Source: Eubacteriales bacterium
GTDB lineage: Bacteria > Bacillota > Clostridia > Acetivibrionales > JANLFN01
NCBI GenBank assembly: GCA_024655885.1
Contig: JANLFN010000018.1
Span: 1 to 47,525 of the forward strand
DNA length: 47,525 nucleotides
Direction: 5' to 3'
Part shown: one piece after another, positions 40,627-47,525 of the stretch
How positions within the stretch are numbered: position 1 is the stretch's first letter
Layout: every line of letters begins with the position of its first letter
Translations under genes and position numbers: made by a program
Notes under the pieces: model-generated
Seen by the model: only the letters and a program-made list of their open reading frames with translations
What the model was told of the DNA's origin: nothing
Database searches by the model: none

Positions 40627-42270
40627 ATGTCATATATAGCATTATACAGAAAATGGAGGCCCCTGGTATTTGAAGATGTGGTGGAGCAGGAGCATGTTGT
40701 CAAAACCCTTAAAAACAGCGTAAGCACCGGGCGCATTGCACATGCTTACCTGTTCAGCGGTACAAGGGGCACGGGGAAAACCACCATAGCAAAGATTTTT
40801 TCTAGGGCTGTTAACTGCCTCAACCCGAGAGACGGGGATCCCTGCAATGAATGCGAGGTGTGCAGGGGCATTTTATCCGGGACCCTGCTGGATGTTGTTG
40901 AAATTGATGCCGCTTCCAACAACAGCGTGGACAACGTGAGGGAAATACGGGACGAAGTTATATATACGCCCTCCAGAGCCAGGTATAAGGTATATATTAT
41001 TGATGAAGTGCATATGCTTTCCTCTGGGGCTTTTAATGCGCTCTTAAAGACGCTGGAGGAACCGCCCCGGCATGTTGTTTTCATACTTGCCACCACCGAA
41101 CCCCATAAGCTGCCGGCTACGGTTTTATCGCGCTGCCAGAGGTTTGACTTTAGAAGGATTTCGGTGGAAAGCATTGTGAAGAGGCTTGAGGAAATAGCCG
41201 GCGCCGGCGGATTAACTCTGCAAAAGGATGCGGGGAGGCTGATTGCAAAAATGTCGGAGGGCTCTCTAAGGGATGCCATCAGCATATTGGACCAGTGCAT
41301 TTCCCTGGGGGGCAGAGAGGTAACCTATGAAGACGTCATGACGGTTGCGGGTGTGGTAAACGACAGTTTCATTGCCGAATTGGCAGATGCCGTGAGGGAA
41401 AGGGATGTGGGCAAAATTCTGGAGCTCATAGAAAAGCTGGTGATGGAAGGGAAGGATATCGCCCATTTTGTGGATGATGTGGTCCACTATTTCAGAAACC
41501 TGATGGTATGTAAAATCAGCCCGGATCCAGGTGCCGTAATTGAGGCTTCCAGAGAAGAACTGGAGACCATGAAAAGACAAAGCGAAGGCTTCAGCCAGGA
41601 TGAAATTATCCAAATCATCAAGGAGCTGTCCGCACTGGAGCCAAGCATGAAATGGACTTCCAATTCCAGAATCCTGCTGGAGGTTTCTTTAATCAAGCTT
41701 TGCGAAGACAGGACAAGTCCGGAGGGGGCCGATATGGCACGGAGGCTTGCGGCACTGGAAGCCAGGGTGAATCATATGGACCTTGTCCCCAGGTCTGAAC
41801 CGGGTGAAGCCATTCCTCCGGGTAAGGCCGAAACCGGGATAAAGAAGCGAAAAGCCCCGACGGCCGCTGTACGGCCCCATAAACCTGTGGGACAGGGCGG
41901 GGGCGGAAAAAGGTACCTGGAAAGTTGGAGCGAGACGGTAAAGGAACTGAAATCAACCGGAAAAATGGTGCTTTACACATACCTGATGGATACCAAGGCC
42001 CTGATACTGGATGATAAGTTTGTGGGGATTGTTTTTAAAGAGGGAAGCAGCTTTAATAAGACTTTTGTTTCCAAACTGGAAAATATGGAAGTTATTGAAG
42101 CGGCATTGAGCAAGAGCCTGGGCAGGGAAGTCCGGGTTAAATGCCTGGAAGAATCCGATGTAAATGACGGACCAGCCGTGCAGGAAGCGGAAGAAAAGGA
42201 TGAACTGGTGGAGAAGGCCCGGGATATTGCCCAAAAGCTGAATGTGCCTTTAAACATCATCGATGAGTGA
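40627..42270 (+). CDS. dnaX: DNA polymerase III subunit gamma/tau
   Basis: 547 aa clamp-loader ATPase. N-terminal A-L-Y-R-K-W-R-P, Walker A G-T-R-G-T-G-K-T (45-52), zinc Cys at 64, 73, 76 and 79, Walker B I-I-D-E-V-H-M-L with the SRC motif in L-S-R-C-Q-R-F-D-F-R. Domain III (about 250-365) and a Pro/Arg/Lys-rich linker (about 385-430) precede a C-terminal tau-like domain. ATG at 40627 follows GGAGG at 5-base spacing. I see no clear slippery-site plus hairpin for a gamma product. It begins the standard dnaX-ybaB-recR order. Confidence 0.96.
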   Translation: MSYIALYRKWRPLVFEDVVEQEHVVKTLKNSVSTGRIAHAYLFSGTRGTGKTTIAKIFSRAVNCLNPRDGDPCNECEVCRGILSGTLLDVVEIDAASNNSVDNVREIRDEVIYTPSRARYKVYIIDEVHMLSSGAFNALLKTLEEPPRHVVFILATTEPHKLPATVLSRCQRFDFRRISVESIVKRLEEIAGAGGLTLQKDAGRLIAKMSEGSLRDAISILDQCISLGGREVTYEDVMTVAGVVNDSFIAELADAVRERDVGKILELIEKLVMEGKDIAHFVDDVVHYFRNLMVCKISPDPGAVIEASREELETMKRQSEGFSQDEIIQIIKELSALEPSMKWTSNSRILLEVSLIKLCEDRTSPEGADMARRLAALEARVNHMDLVPRSEPGEAIPPGKAETGIKKRKAPTAAVRPHKPVGQGGGGKRYLESWSETVKELKSTGKMVLYTYLMDTKALILDDKFVGIVFKEGSSFNKTFVSKLENMEVIEAALSKSLGREVRVKCLEESDVNDGPAVQEAEEKDELVEKARDIAQKLNVPLNIIDE

Positions 42271-42295
42271 CGGACGGGAAAGTTGAGTCAACCTG

Positions 42296-42325
42296 TTGTA
42301 TAAGGCATGGGTGTTACTGTATAAT
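42296..42325 (+). promoter_or_regulatory. Putative promoter of ybaB-recR
   Basis: TTGTAT (42296-42301) and TATAAT (42320-42325), 18-base spacer, between dnaX and ybaB. It would give a ~170-base leader before ybaB. Confidence 0.5.
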
Positions 42326-42500
42326 ATACCTTGCAGGGAAAATCCACGGCATTCAAGGCATGTCTGGCCCTGCTGGCTTCTATGGGGACAGGAACAACAG
42401 GTCAACGGTGCATGAGGTCGAAAAGTGAAATTTTTGTGAGGAAAACGACATATTTGGATCAGCAGCATTGCATAAATATTCAGACTGGAGGAATGAAGTC

Positions 42501-42848
42501 ATGGCAAAAGGCGGTTTCCCCGGATTTGGCGGGGGCGGTAATATAGGTAATTTGATGAAGCAGGCCCAGAAAATGCAAAGGGATATGGAGAAGCTCCAGG
42601 AGGAGCTGCAGTCGAAAACCGTGGATGCCACGGCAGGCGGGGGAGCCGTCACCGTAGTGGTCACCGGCAAGAAGGAATTGAAAGAGATTACAATAAAGCC
42701 AGAAGTGGTTGATCCTGATGACGTAGAAATGCTGCAGGATTTGATTGTGGCGGCTGTCAACGAGGCCATGAGGAAAGCGGATGAAATGGCCAGCTCCGAA
42801 ATGAGCAGGATCACCGGAGGACTGGGCGGACTGCCGGGAATGTTTTAA
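42501..42848 (+). CDS. ybaB: YbaB/EbfC-family nucleoid-associated protein
   Basis: 115 aa DNA-binding protein that shapes the nucleoid and dimerises like tweezers. Gly-rich start ([16 protein letters not shown]), helix [12 protein letters not shown], then [21 protein letters not shown] at 42501 is preceded by GGAGG at 9 bases. The track frame from 42468 adds unlikely residues. It lies between dnaX and recR, its normal position. Confidence 0.95.
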   Translation: MAKGGFPGFGGGGNIGNLMKQAQKMQRDMEKLQEELQSKTVDATAGGGAVTVVVTGKKELKEITIKPEVVDPDDVEMLQDLIVAAVNEAMRKADEMASSEMSRITGGLGGLPGMF

Positions 42849-42904
42849 TTTTACACGGCTGACCATTGACTAACAGCCAATGGCTGCTGAAGGGTAGTGG
42901 ACGG

Positions 42905-43504
42905 ATGACTTATTATGCGGCGCCTGTGGCAAGGCTTGTGGAGGAGTTTGAAAAGCTTCCGGGGATCGGCCATAAAACGGCCCAAAGGCTGGCATTTCAT
43001 ATACTGAATTTGCCTGAGGAAAAGGTGGAAAGCCTTGCGGGCGCTATTAGAGAAGCTAAGCTGAAAATTAAATACTGTTCGGTGTGCAGCAATTTGACCG
43101 ATGTGGATCCGTGCAGCATATGCAGGGGGGGTACAAGGGACAGGTCGGTCATCTGTGTTGTGGAAGACCCCAAGGATGTGGTGGCTATGGAGAAAACCAG
43201 GGAGTTCAAAGGCCTTTACCATGTGCTGCACGGGGCCATATCACCCATGGAGGGAATCGGGCCGGAGGATATTAAAATAAAAGAACTTCTCGCCAGAATA
43301 AGCGGGGAAAACGTGCGGGAGGTTATCCTTGCCACCAACCCTAATATTGAAGGCGAAGCGACGGCCATGTATATCTCCAAGCTGATAAGGCCTTTAGGGG
43401 TCAAGACTACGAGAATCGCCCACGGAATCCCTGTGGGAGGAAACCTGGAATATGCGGATGAAGTCACCCTTGCCAAGGCTTTGGAAGGGAGACGCGAAAT
43501 TTGA
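42905..43504 (+). CDS. recR: Recombination protein RecR
   Basis: 199 aa, exact family length. N-terminal helix-hairpin-helix ([14 protein letters not shown]), a zinc finger (C58, C61, C70, C73) and a Toprim domain ([14 protein letters not shown]) with [10 protein letters not shown]. Works with RecO/RecF in gap repair. ATG 42905 begins at the family start (M-T-Y-Y-A-A-P-V); an upstream TTG at 42866 is out-competed. The usual neighbours yaaL and bofA do not follow here. Confidence 0.95.
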   Translation: MTYYAAPVARLVEEFEKLPGIGHKTAQRLAFHILNLPEEKVESLAGAIREAKLKIKYCSVCSNLTDVDPCSICRGGTRDRSVICVVEDPKDVVAMEKTREFKGLYHVLHGAISPMEGIGPEDIKIKELLARISGENVREVILATNPNIEGEATAMYISKLIRPLGVKTTRIAHGIPVGGNLEYADEVTLAKALEGRREI

Positions 43505-44310
43505 ATTTGCGGTGTTTGTTGTGTCCCTGCGGTGCGGTTTTTCATTGCGTCCGCAGCTTCAGTTAAAACCCGGCAGCCGCCTTCCTCCATTTAGTCTTGC
43601 AGTTGCATAATATTTATTTCCTGCTCCCTCTTCATCCATTGTTCTATTCTGATAGCAGCATCTTACTAATTCTTTTGCGGCTCTTTCAAGTATTGAATCT
43701 TGTCTACATAGTGCATAAGGCTGCGCTTTTAAGGAATGTGATCGGAAGGCATGCAAACGCATTTGGCAGTATATAAGGTGGGCTATAGGAGATATGCCAG
43801 AGACATGCCTCCCTTCAAGAAGATGTCAGCCTTAATCGGCACTGCCATTTTCTTGGGATTGCTTTATCTTTTATGCCTTAATAATAGTAAAAACAGGTAA
43901 AAAAAGTCTAATTTTACTCTGCCTTTATGTTATAATTCTCTTACATGTATTATTTTTATAAGAAGGAAGAGTTCTCCTGCATATCCATGTAACAATATGA
44001 CCATAGGGTATATAAAATTAATAATATAAAAGTTAATTTTGTTTGTCATTATCTGTATTTTAGTATAAAATATTAGGGAGAAATGCTGATGACCATGAGA
44101 ATATAACCTCTATATCAATAAAATGAATTCATATTTTTCAATAAAGAAGGAGTTTAAAAATATGTTATAAAGAGTGAATGGGATGTTTTTGAGGAGGTCA
44201 TCTTGCTCACTTGTAAAAGAAAATTTGTTGATTTCTATAAATATTTAAATGGTAATATTGCTTAAAAAATAATAAAATGCTCATTAAATTAAACGGAAGA
44301 AGGAAAGGAA
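43505..44310. other. Region between recR and the 116-aa gene
   Basis: Apart from the small membrane protein at 43751-43900 nothing convincing is seen. The 67-aa minus-strand frame (43559-43762) has no ribosome binding site. From 43905 to 44310 the sequence is AT-rich with several TATAAT-like boxes, likely promoter of the 116-aa/CBS-GGDEF pair. Confidence 0.5.
43751..43900 (+). CDS. 49-aa single-helix membrane protein
   Basis: Frame M-Q-T-H-L-A-V-Y-K-V-G-Y-R-R-Y-A-R-D-M-P-P-F-K-K-M, then a hydrophobic helix (26-42: L-I-G-T-A-I-F-L-G-L-L-Y-L-L-C-L) and a short tail N-N-S-K-N-R. GGAAGG lies just before the ATG (spacing short). A cluster of basic residues before the helix suggests a cytoplasmic head. 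It has some likeness to small tail-anchored proteins but is not recognised. Confidence 0.45.
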   Translation: MQTHLAVYKVGYRRYARDMPPFKKMSALIGTAIFLGLLYLLCLNNSKNR

Positions 44311-44661
44311 ATGTCGAAAAGTATACATAGTGCTAAAAAAGCTGAAATTACTATGCGTTTGGCGGAATTTGAAATGCCCCCCATGCAGGACGCTCTCATT
44401 GTCGGCAGAAGGGCGCCTATTGGACCGGAGGCGGCAAGACGCATGGTAGATATATTGTCTCCTGGCCAATATGAGATAATTAAAGTAGATCACCCTGTTA
44501 TAGAGGCGCTGGTGGTACGGAAAGCTCTTTTTAATATGCTGCCGCATGAAAAATTGGTTGCATTACTGCTGGATGAGGGGGAAAAGGTTGCTAACGAGCC
44601 AACAATAGTCAAAGCACAGGTCAATATTGTGCTTCAGGTTAGCAAATCTATAGATTTATGA
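44311..44661 (+). CDS. 116-aa protein coupled to CBS-GGDEF, unknown
   Basis: 116 aa, soluble. M-S-K-S-I-H-S-A-K-K-A-E-I-T-M-R-L-A-E-F-E then M-P-P-M-Q-D-A-L-I-V-G-R-R-A-P-I-G-P-E-A-A-R, and a long C-terminal part with alternating beta and alpha stretches (Q-V-N-I-V-L-Q-V-S-K). No known motif. Its stop overlaps the next ATG (ATGATGA at 44658-44664), so translation is coupled to the CBS-GGDEF enzyme. I infer a partner or regulator of that enzyme. AGGAAAGGAAATG precedes its start. The GRR/P-x-G-P-E region could be a nucleotide or phosphate loop, but this is only inspection. Confidence 0.8.
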   Translation: MSKSIHSAKKAEITMRLAEFEMPPMQDALIVGRRAPIGPEAARRMVDILSPGQYEIIKVDHPVIEALVVRKALFNMLPHEKLVALLLDEGEKVANEPTIVKAQVNIVLQVSKSIDL

Positions 44662-45521
44662 TGAGAAAAGTTTCTGAAATAATGATTAAGGATTATATAA
44701 CCATCGATTCACTCTGGGGCATACGGCGTATTCAGGATATTGCGGAAGAAACGGGTGTGGAGTGCTTCCCGGTAACGGATAATGGCAGGATTATCGGTGT
44801 TCTCACCCGGAATGATCTGATAAAAGCCCATCCCAACAGGATTGCATTAGATGCAATGTCTGGAGCTGTTAAGTATATCGAACATGACGAATCCATCTGG
44901 AAAGCAAAAGAGGCCTTGGATGCAAAGGATACTGACATGCTACTGGTGACCCGTGAAAATGAAGTTGTTGGAGTCATTACAAGACAGGCGCTTAATTATG
45001 AACTTGGCAAACATGTTGATTTACTTACATGTTTAAATAAGAGTGACTATATTTACTATAAAGCGGTTGAACTTTTGAGACAGGGCAGCGAAATATCCAT
45101 TGTGTTCTTTGATGTCAATAATTTCGGTTATATTAACAAAGAGCTTGGACATGCCATAGGAGACAAGATTTTAAAAGAAATTGCCTTGCTGCTGAAGGAA
45201 AACACGCCGGATGAGGCGTATTTATGCAGATACGGAGGAGACGAGTTTGTCTTGCTTATCGCTTGCTGTGCCGAAGACTGTAAAGCTTTTGCGGAAAAAT
45301 TGATAAGAACCATAAAAGATCATGAATTCTCCCAAAACACCACGGTAAATGTTTCAGCAGGGATCGCAGGAGGAAGGAGGCGTGGCTCAAGAAAGACAGA
45401 CATATCGAAAACGGTATCAGACCTCATAAACATAGCCAGCCTTGCTTCGACGAGGGCTAAAATGGAAACAAACAATTTAGTGCTGGGCTTTTGCGGATTT
45501 ATTGATGAAATTGCTATATAA
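44658..45521 (+). CDS. CBS-pair/GGDEF diguanylate cyclase
   Basis: 287 aa cytoplasmic protein. Two CBS domains (about 5-60 and 68-118; F-P-V-T-D-N-G-R-I-I-G-V-L-T and M-L-L-V-T-R-E-N-E-V-V-G-V-I-T), which bind adenosine-type ligands, are followed by a GGDEF domain (about 140-285). The core R-Y-G-G-D-E-F-V (191-198) is intact, with F-F-D-V-N-N-F as the substrate loop (Asp152) and E-L-G-H-A-I-G-D. There is no R-x-x-D inhibition site before the GGDEF. So cyclic di-GMP synthesis is plausible, gated by an adenine nucleotide. Translationally coupled to the 116-aa gene. Confidence 0.9.
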   Translation: MMRKVSEIMIKDYITIDSLWGIRRIQDIAEETGVECFPVTDNGRIIGVLTRNDLIKAHPNRIALDAMSGAVKYIEHDESIWKAKEALDAKDTDMLLVTRENEVVGVITRQALNYELGKHVDLLTCLNKSDYIYYKAVELLRQGSEISIVFFDVNNFGYINKELGHAIGDKILKEIALLLKENTPDEAYLCRYGGDEFVLLIACCAEDCKAFAEKLIRTIKDHEFSQNTTVNVSAGIAGGRRRGSRKTDISKTVSDLINIASLASTRAKMETNNLVLGFCGFIDEIAI

Positions 45522-45570
45522 TATATAAGATCTAAAAATAAGGCACATGGGTGCAGGCTTTGTATAATGG

Positions 45571-45606
45571 AAGCTTCTTTAGGAAAAACTAAAGAAGTTT
45601 ATTTTT
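45571..45606 (+). terminator. Terminator of the 116-aa/CBS-GGDEF unit
   Basis: AAGCTTCTTTAG (45571-45582) and CTAAAGAAGTTT (45589-45600) form a 12-bp stem, followed by ATTTTTTG. Confidence 0.8.
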
Positions 45607-45773
45607 TGCGAAGGAGTATTAAATTAATTAATGACAGCATTAAAAAAATTAAGAAAAACAATTGACATTTGCCAAAAATAGTATTACCATAATTCTATAA
45701 ATATTATTTATCACATTATTTAAATATTTAATTTATTTTTGGCAATACATCAATAATTTTAAGAGGTGGTTTT

Positions 45774-46142
45774 ATGACGAGAGAAGCATTAGGAAAGTGC
45801 CCTGTTTGCGGCAACAACCTCGAAGTGACTAGAATAAGCTGCAATGACTGTGGCACGGTCATTGAAGGACATTTTCAACCCTGCAAGTTTTGCAGGCTCA
45901 CTCAGGAGCAAAGGTCATTCATCGACGTGTTTATAAAGTGTAGGGGTAACATCAAAGAGGTGGAAAAAGAGCTGGGAGTTTCCTATCCCACAGTTAAAAA
46001 CAGACTGGAGGATGCGGCAGGAGCCCTTGGATACAAATCCCAGCCTGAGATTGCGGATACAGGCAAAAGAAAGGAAGTACTGGACAGGCTGAACAATGGT
46101 GAAATTACCGTAGATGAAGCCATAGACCTGTTAAAGGACTGA
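45774..46142 (+). CDS. DUF2089 zinc-ribbon/HTH protein
   Basis: 122 aa. Zinc-ribbon-like Cys pairs at C9/C12, C23/C26 and C37/C40, then a helix-turn-helix region (N-I-K-E-V-E-K-E-L-G-V-S-Y-P-T-V-K-N-R-L, about 60-80), and a C-terminal L-N-N-G-E-I-T-V-D-E-A-I-D-L-L motif. DUF2089 proteins are found beside YvlB/LiaX-type genes and may regulate them. AGAGGTGG precedes the ATG. The next gene lies 61 bases away in the same direction. Confidence 0.9.
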   Translation: MTREALGKCPVCGNNLEVTRISCNDCGTVIEGHFQPCKFCRLTQEQRSFIDVFIKCRGNIKEVEKELGVSYPTVKNRLEDAAGALGYKSQPEIADTGKRKEVLDRLNNGEITVDEAIDLLKD

Positions 46143-46203
46143 TTTGGGCCGATCATTGTCAATTCTCCATAAATCATTAACTATTTCGGGAGGGAATTTA
46201 AGT

Positions 46204-47400
46204 ATGTCATTTAGTGAAGAAAAAATGCTTATACTCAAAATGCTTGAAGAAGGAAAAATAACCAGCGAGCAAGCGGCAAAGCTTATTGAGGCGCTGGAAG
46301 AAAATACAAGGCCAGCGGGCGGGGATAGCGGAGCCAGACAGCAGAAGCAGCCCAACTTTCAGGATGAGGTATCAAAGGTCAGGGAAAGGATTCAGCAGTG
46401 GAAAAAGGAATTTAAAAGCAGTTACAGCCAGAAGGATTTTGACCGCCTGCTGGACGAGTTCAGCGAAAAGGCGGAAAAACTGGGAAAGAACCTGGCAGCG
46501 ACTACGGTTGGAGTGGTTGACAAGGTTGTGGACTTTGTGGGCAGCTTTGTGGATACCAACGTTTTTAACCTCTTTGGAAGCCTGCCGGTAGAGGAAAGGT
46601 CTTTTGAAGCACCGGCGGACGAAGGTATGGAACTGGAAGTTGAAGGTGTAAATGGACAGATTGTTGTAAAAAAGCATCTTGAAAACAAGGTGGTTATTAA
46701 GTCAAGAGTAAGAAGCACAGTAAACAATGCGGATGAAATTTTAAGGTTCAGCTCCAATGGCGGAAATGTATCCTTAAAACTCAACAAATATGGGAATATA
46801 AGCGTATCCCAGGAAGTGTACCTGCCTGCGGCGAAGTTTAAAAAAATCAAACTGGAAACCACAAACGGAAAAATCTATGTGGAGGATTCCCTATCCGAAA
46901 GCTTCGAAGCAGCCACCAGGAACTCCCATATAGACCTGATGGGGGTTAACAGCGAGAAAATAGCCGTCAGCACAAAAAATGCCAGGATACAGCTCAGCTA
47001 TGTCATCGGCAGGGATATTTCCATTGACACCAGCAACTCCCTTATCGACATAAAGAACCTTAGAGCGGAAAAACTCAAAGCGGTTACTACAAATGGGAAG
47101 ATATCGGTAGAGAATGTGCAAAACTACCGGGACTCACAGGAAGTCAACCTGCAGCTTAAGACCTCCAACAACAGTATTAAGGTCAATATGAACGATATGG
47201 ACAATAAAGGCTACAAAATCAAGGCCCAGACGGTAAATGGCAGCGTGAACCTGCTCATTCCCGAGATCATTTACCATAACATCAACAAGCAGATAAACGG
47301 CAGCTTTATAGAAGCGGAAACCAGGGACTACAGCAATTATCCCGAAAGGGTTAATATAAATGCGGAAACAATCAACGGGTATATAGAGATTGTTAAATAA
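46204..47400 (+). CDS. LiaX/YvlB-like DUF4097 envelope-stress protein
   Basis: 398 aa. N-terminal helix-turn module (M-L-E-E-G-K-I-T-S-E-Q-A-A-K-L-I-E-A-L-E, SHOCT-like), a coiled charged region (about 45-120), and a long right-handed beta-helix of DUF4097 type (about 150-398) made of repeating units such as V-N-G-Q-I-V-V-K-K and T-T-N-G-K-I-Y-V-E. ATG at 46204 follows GGGAGGG (11 bases); the frame from 46144 adds an unlikely leader. In Enterococcus LiaX senses membrane-active antibiotics and in Bacillus YvlB lies in the LiaR-related yvl operon. Here it is paired with the DUF2089 gene. Confidence 0.88.
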   Translation: MSFSEEKMLILKMLEEGKITSEQAAKLIEALEENTRPAGGDSGARQQKQPNFQDEVSKVRERIQQWKKEFKSSYSQKDFDRLLDEFSEKAEKLGKNLAATTVGVVDKVVDFVGSFVDTNVFNLFGSLPVEERSFEAPADEGMELEVEGVNGQIVVKKHLENKVVIKSRVRSTVNNADEILRFSSNGGNVSLKLNKYGNISVSQEVYLPAAKFKKIKLETTNGKIYVEDSLSESFEAATRNSHIDLMGVNSEKIAVSTKNARIQLSYVIGRDISIDTSNSLIDIKNLRAEKLKAVTTNGKISVENVQNYRDSQEVNLQLKTSNNSIKVNMNDMDNKGYKIKAQTVNGSVNLLIPEIIYHNINKQINGSFIEAETRDYSNYPERVNINAETINGYIEIVK

Positions 47401-47407
47401 GAACTGG

Positions 47408-47441
47408 AAAAAAACGTTAGGCCTATGGTCTGGCGTTTTTT
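47408..47441 (+). terminator. Terminator after the DUF4097 gene
   Basis: AAAAAACGTTAGGCC pairs with GGTCTGGCGTTTTTT (with wobble pairs) around a 3-base loop, followed by more T. It lies 8 bases beyond the stop. The remaining bases to 47525 show nothing. Confidence 0.85.
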
Positions 47442-47525
47442 CTTTCAAAATAGGGACACTCCTTCTTTTTCTCCTGTTTTTTTATCATATATTTATATCA
47501 GCTAGCCTATTGATCATCCGTCAAT

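Noticed and set aside
41820-41900. Programmed frameshift site in dnaX for a gamma product
   Set aside because: There is no A6-type slippery run with a following stem-loop in the linker region that I could see.
43559-43762. 67-aa minus-strand frame behind recR
   Set aside because: No ribosome binding site, no recognisable composition, and a better small gene overlaps on the plus strand.

Overview
The window reads as a chromosomal segment of a Gram-positive, probably anaerobic member of the Clostridia. The evidence is the large Bacillus/Clostridia-type SRP RNA followed by dnaX-ybaB-recR, SLH-anchored surface proteins, a c-di-AMP (ydaO) and a c-di-GMP (GEMM-I) riboswitch, strong GGAGG ribosome binding sites, and intrinsic terminators after most units. 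A relative of Acetivibrio/Ruminiclostridium is a guess from gene style only. Most genes look like ordinary core or surface-related functions. The accessory part consists of decayed islands and small unrecognised proteins.

Layout. 0.1-5.1 kb: two tRNA-Ser genes bracket a decayed island that holds an ISL3-type transposase, a headless XRE regulator, an orphan c-di-GMP riboswitch with its terminator, an intact MacB/LolD-type ABC ATPase, a truncated FtsX-type permease and a 61-aa peptide. Two broken tRNA-Ser copies then lead into tadA. 5.4-9.3 kb: a 54-aa protein, an SLH-SH3-amidase, a PanE-like reductase and tRNA-Arg. 9.3-14.1 kb: a MazG-like NTP pyrophosphohydrolase, the peptidase pair pepF and M29, twin 75-aa paralogues, and a shikimate-kinase-like protein lacking key substrate residues. 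14.4-21 kb: an anchored unknown protein, a heptad-repeat coiled coil, a YcdB-type/SLH surface protein, a ChrB-like/MFS operon with twin operators, and a TPR lipoprotein. 21-28 kb: a minus-strand glycosylation cassette (GT39, GT2, GtrA, GT-C remnant) facing a divergent OmpR-type two-component system. 28-38 kb: a DhaL-DegV (FakA/FakB-like) fusion, tRNA-Pro, a c-di-AMP riboswitch controlling an SH3-NlpC/P60 hydrolase, peptide deformylase, a TtcA-like protein that may start at AUA, a large phosphodiester-glycosidase surface protein, and galU. 38.4-43.5 kb: ffs, a broken TM-PAS-GAF-HD-GYP gene, dnaX, ybaB, recR. 43.7-47.4 kb: a small membrane protein, a 116-aa unknown coupled to a CBS-GGDEF cyclase, and a DUF2089 plus LiaX/YvlB-like pair.

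Three themes link the genes. (1) Cyclic dinucleotide signalling: an apparently intact GGDEF enzyme, a decayed HD-GYP enzyme whose HD histidine reads as Arg, an orphan c-di-GMP riboswitch, and a c-di-AMP riboswitch on a cell-wall hydrolase. (2) Envelope building and sensing: SLH proteins, an amidase, NlpC/P60, the glycosyltransferase cassette with its two-component system, galU, and the DUF2089/LiaX-like pair. (3) Genome rearrangement: the order tRNA-Ser - tadA - ffs - dnaX - ybaB - recR, contiguous or nearly so in Bacillus, is here split by about 33 kb, and tRNA-Ser fragments lie at one junction. I found no CRISPR array, prophage or recognised defence system. The best candidates for something undescribed are the 116-aa/CBS-GGDEF module, the twin 75-aa paralogues, and the ChrB-like/MFS operon with its duplicated operator.
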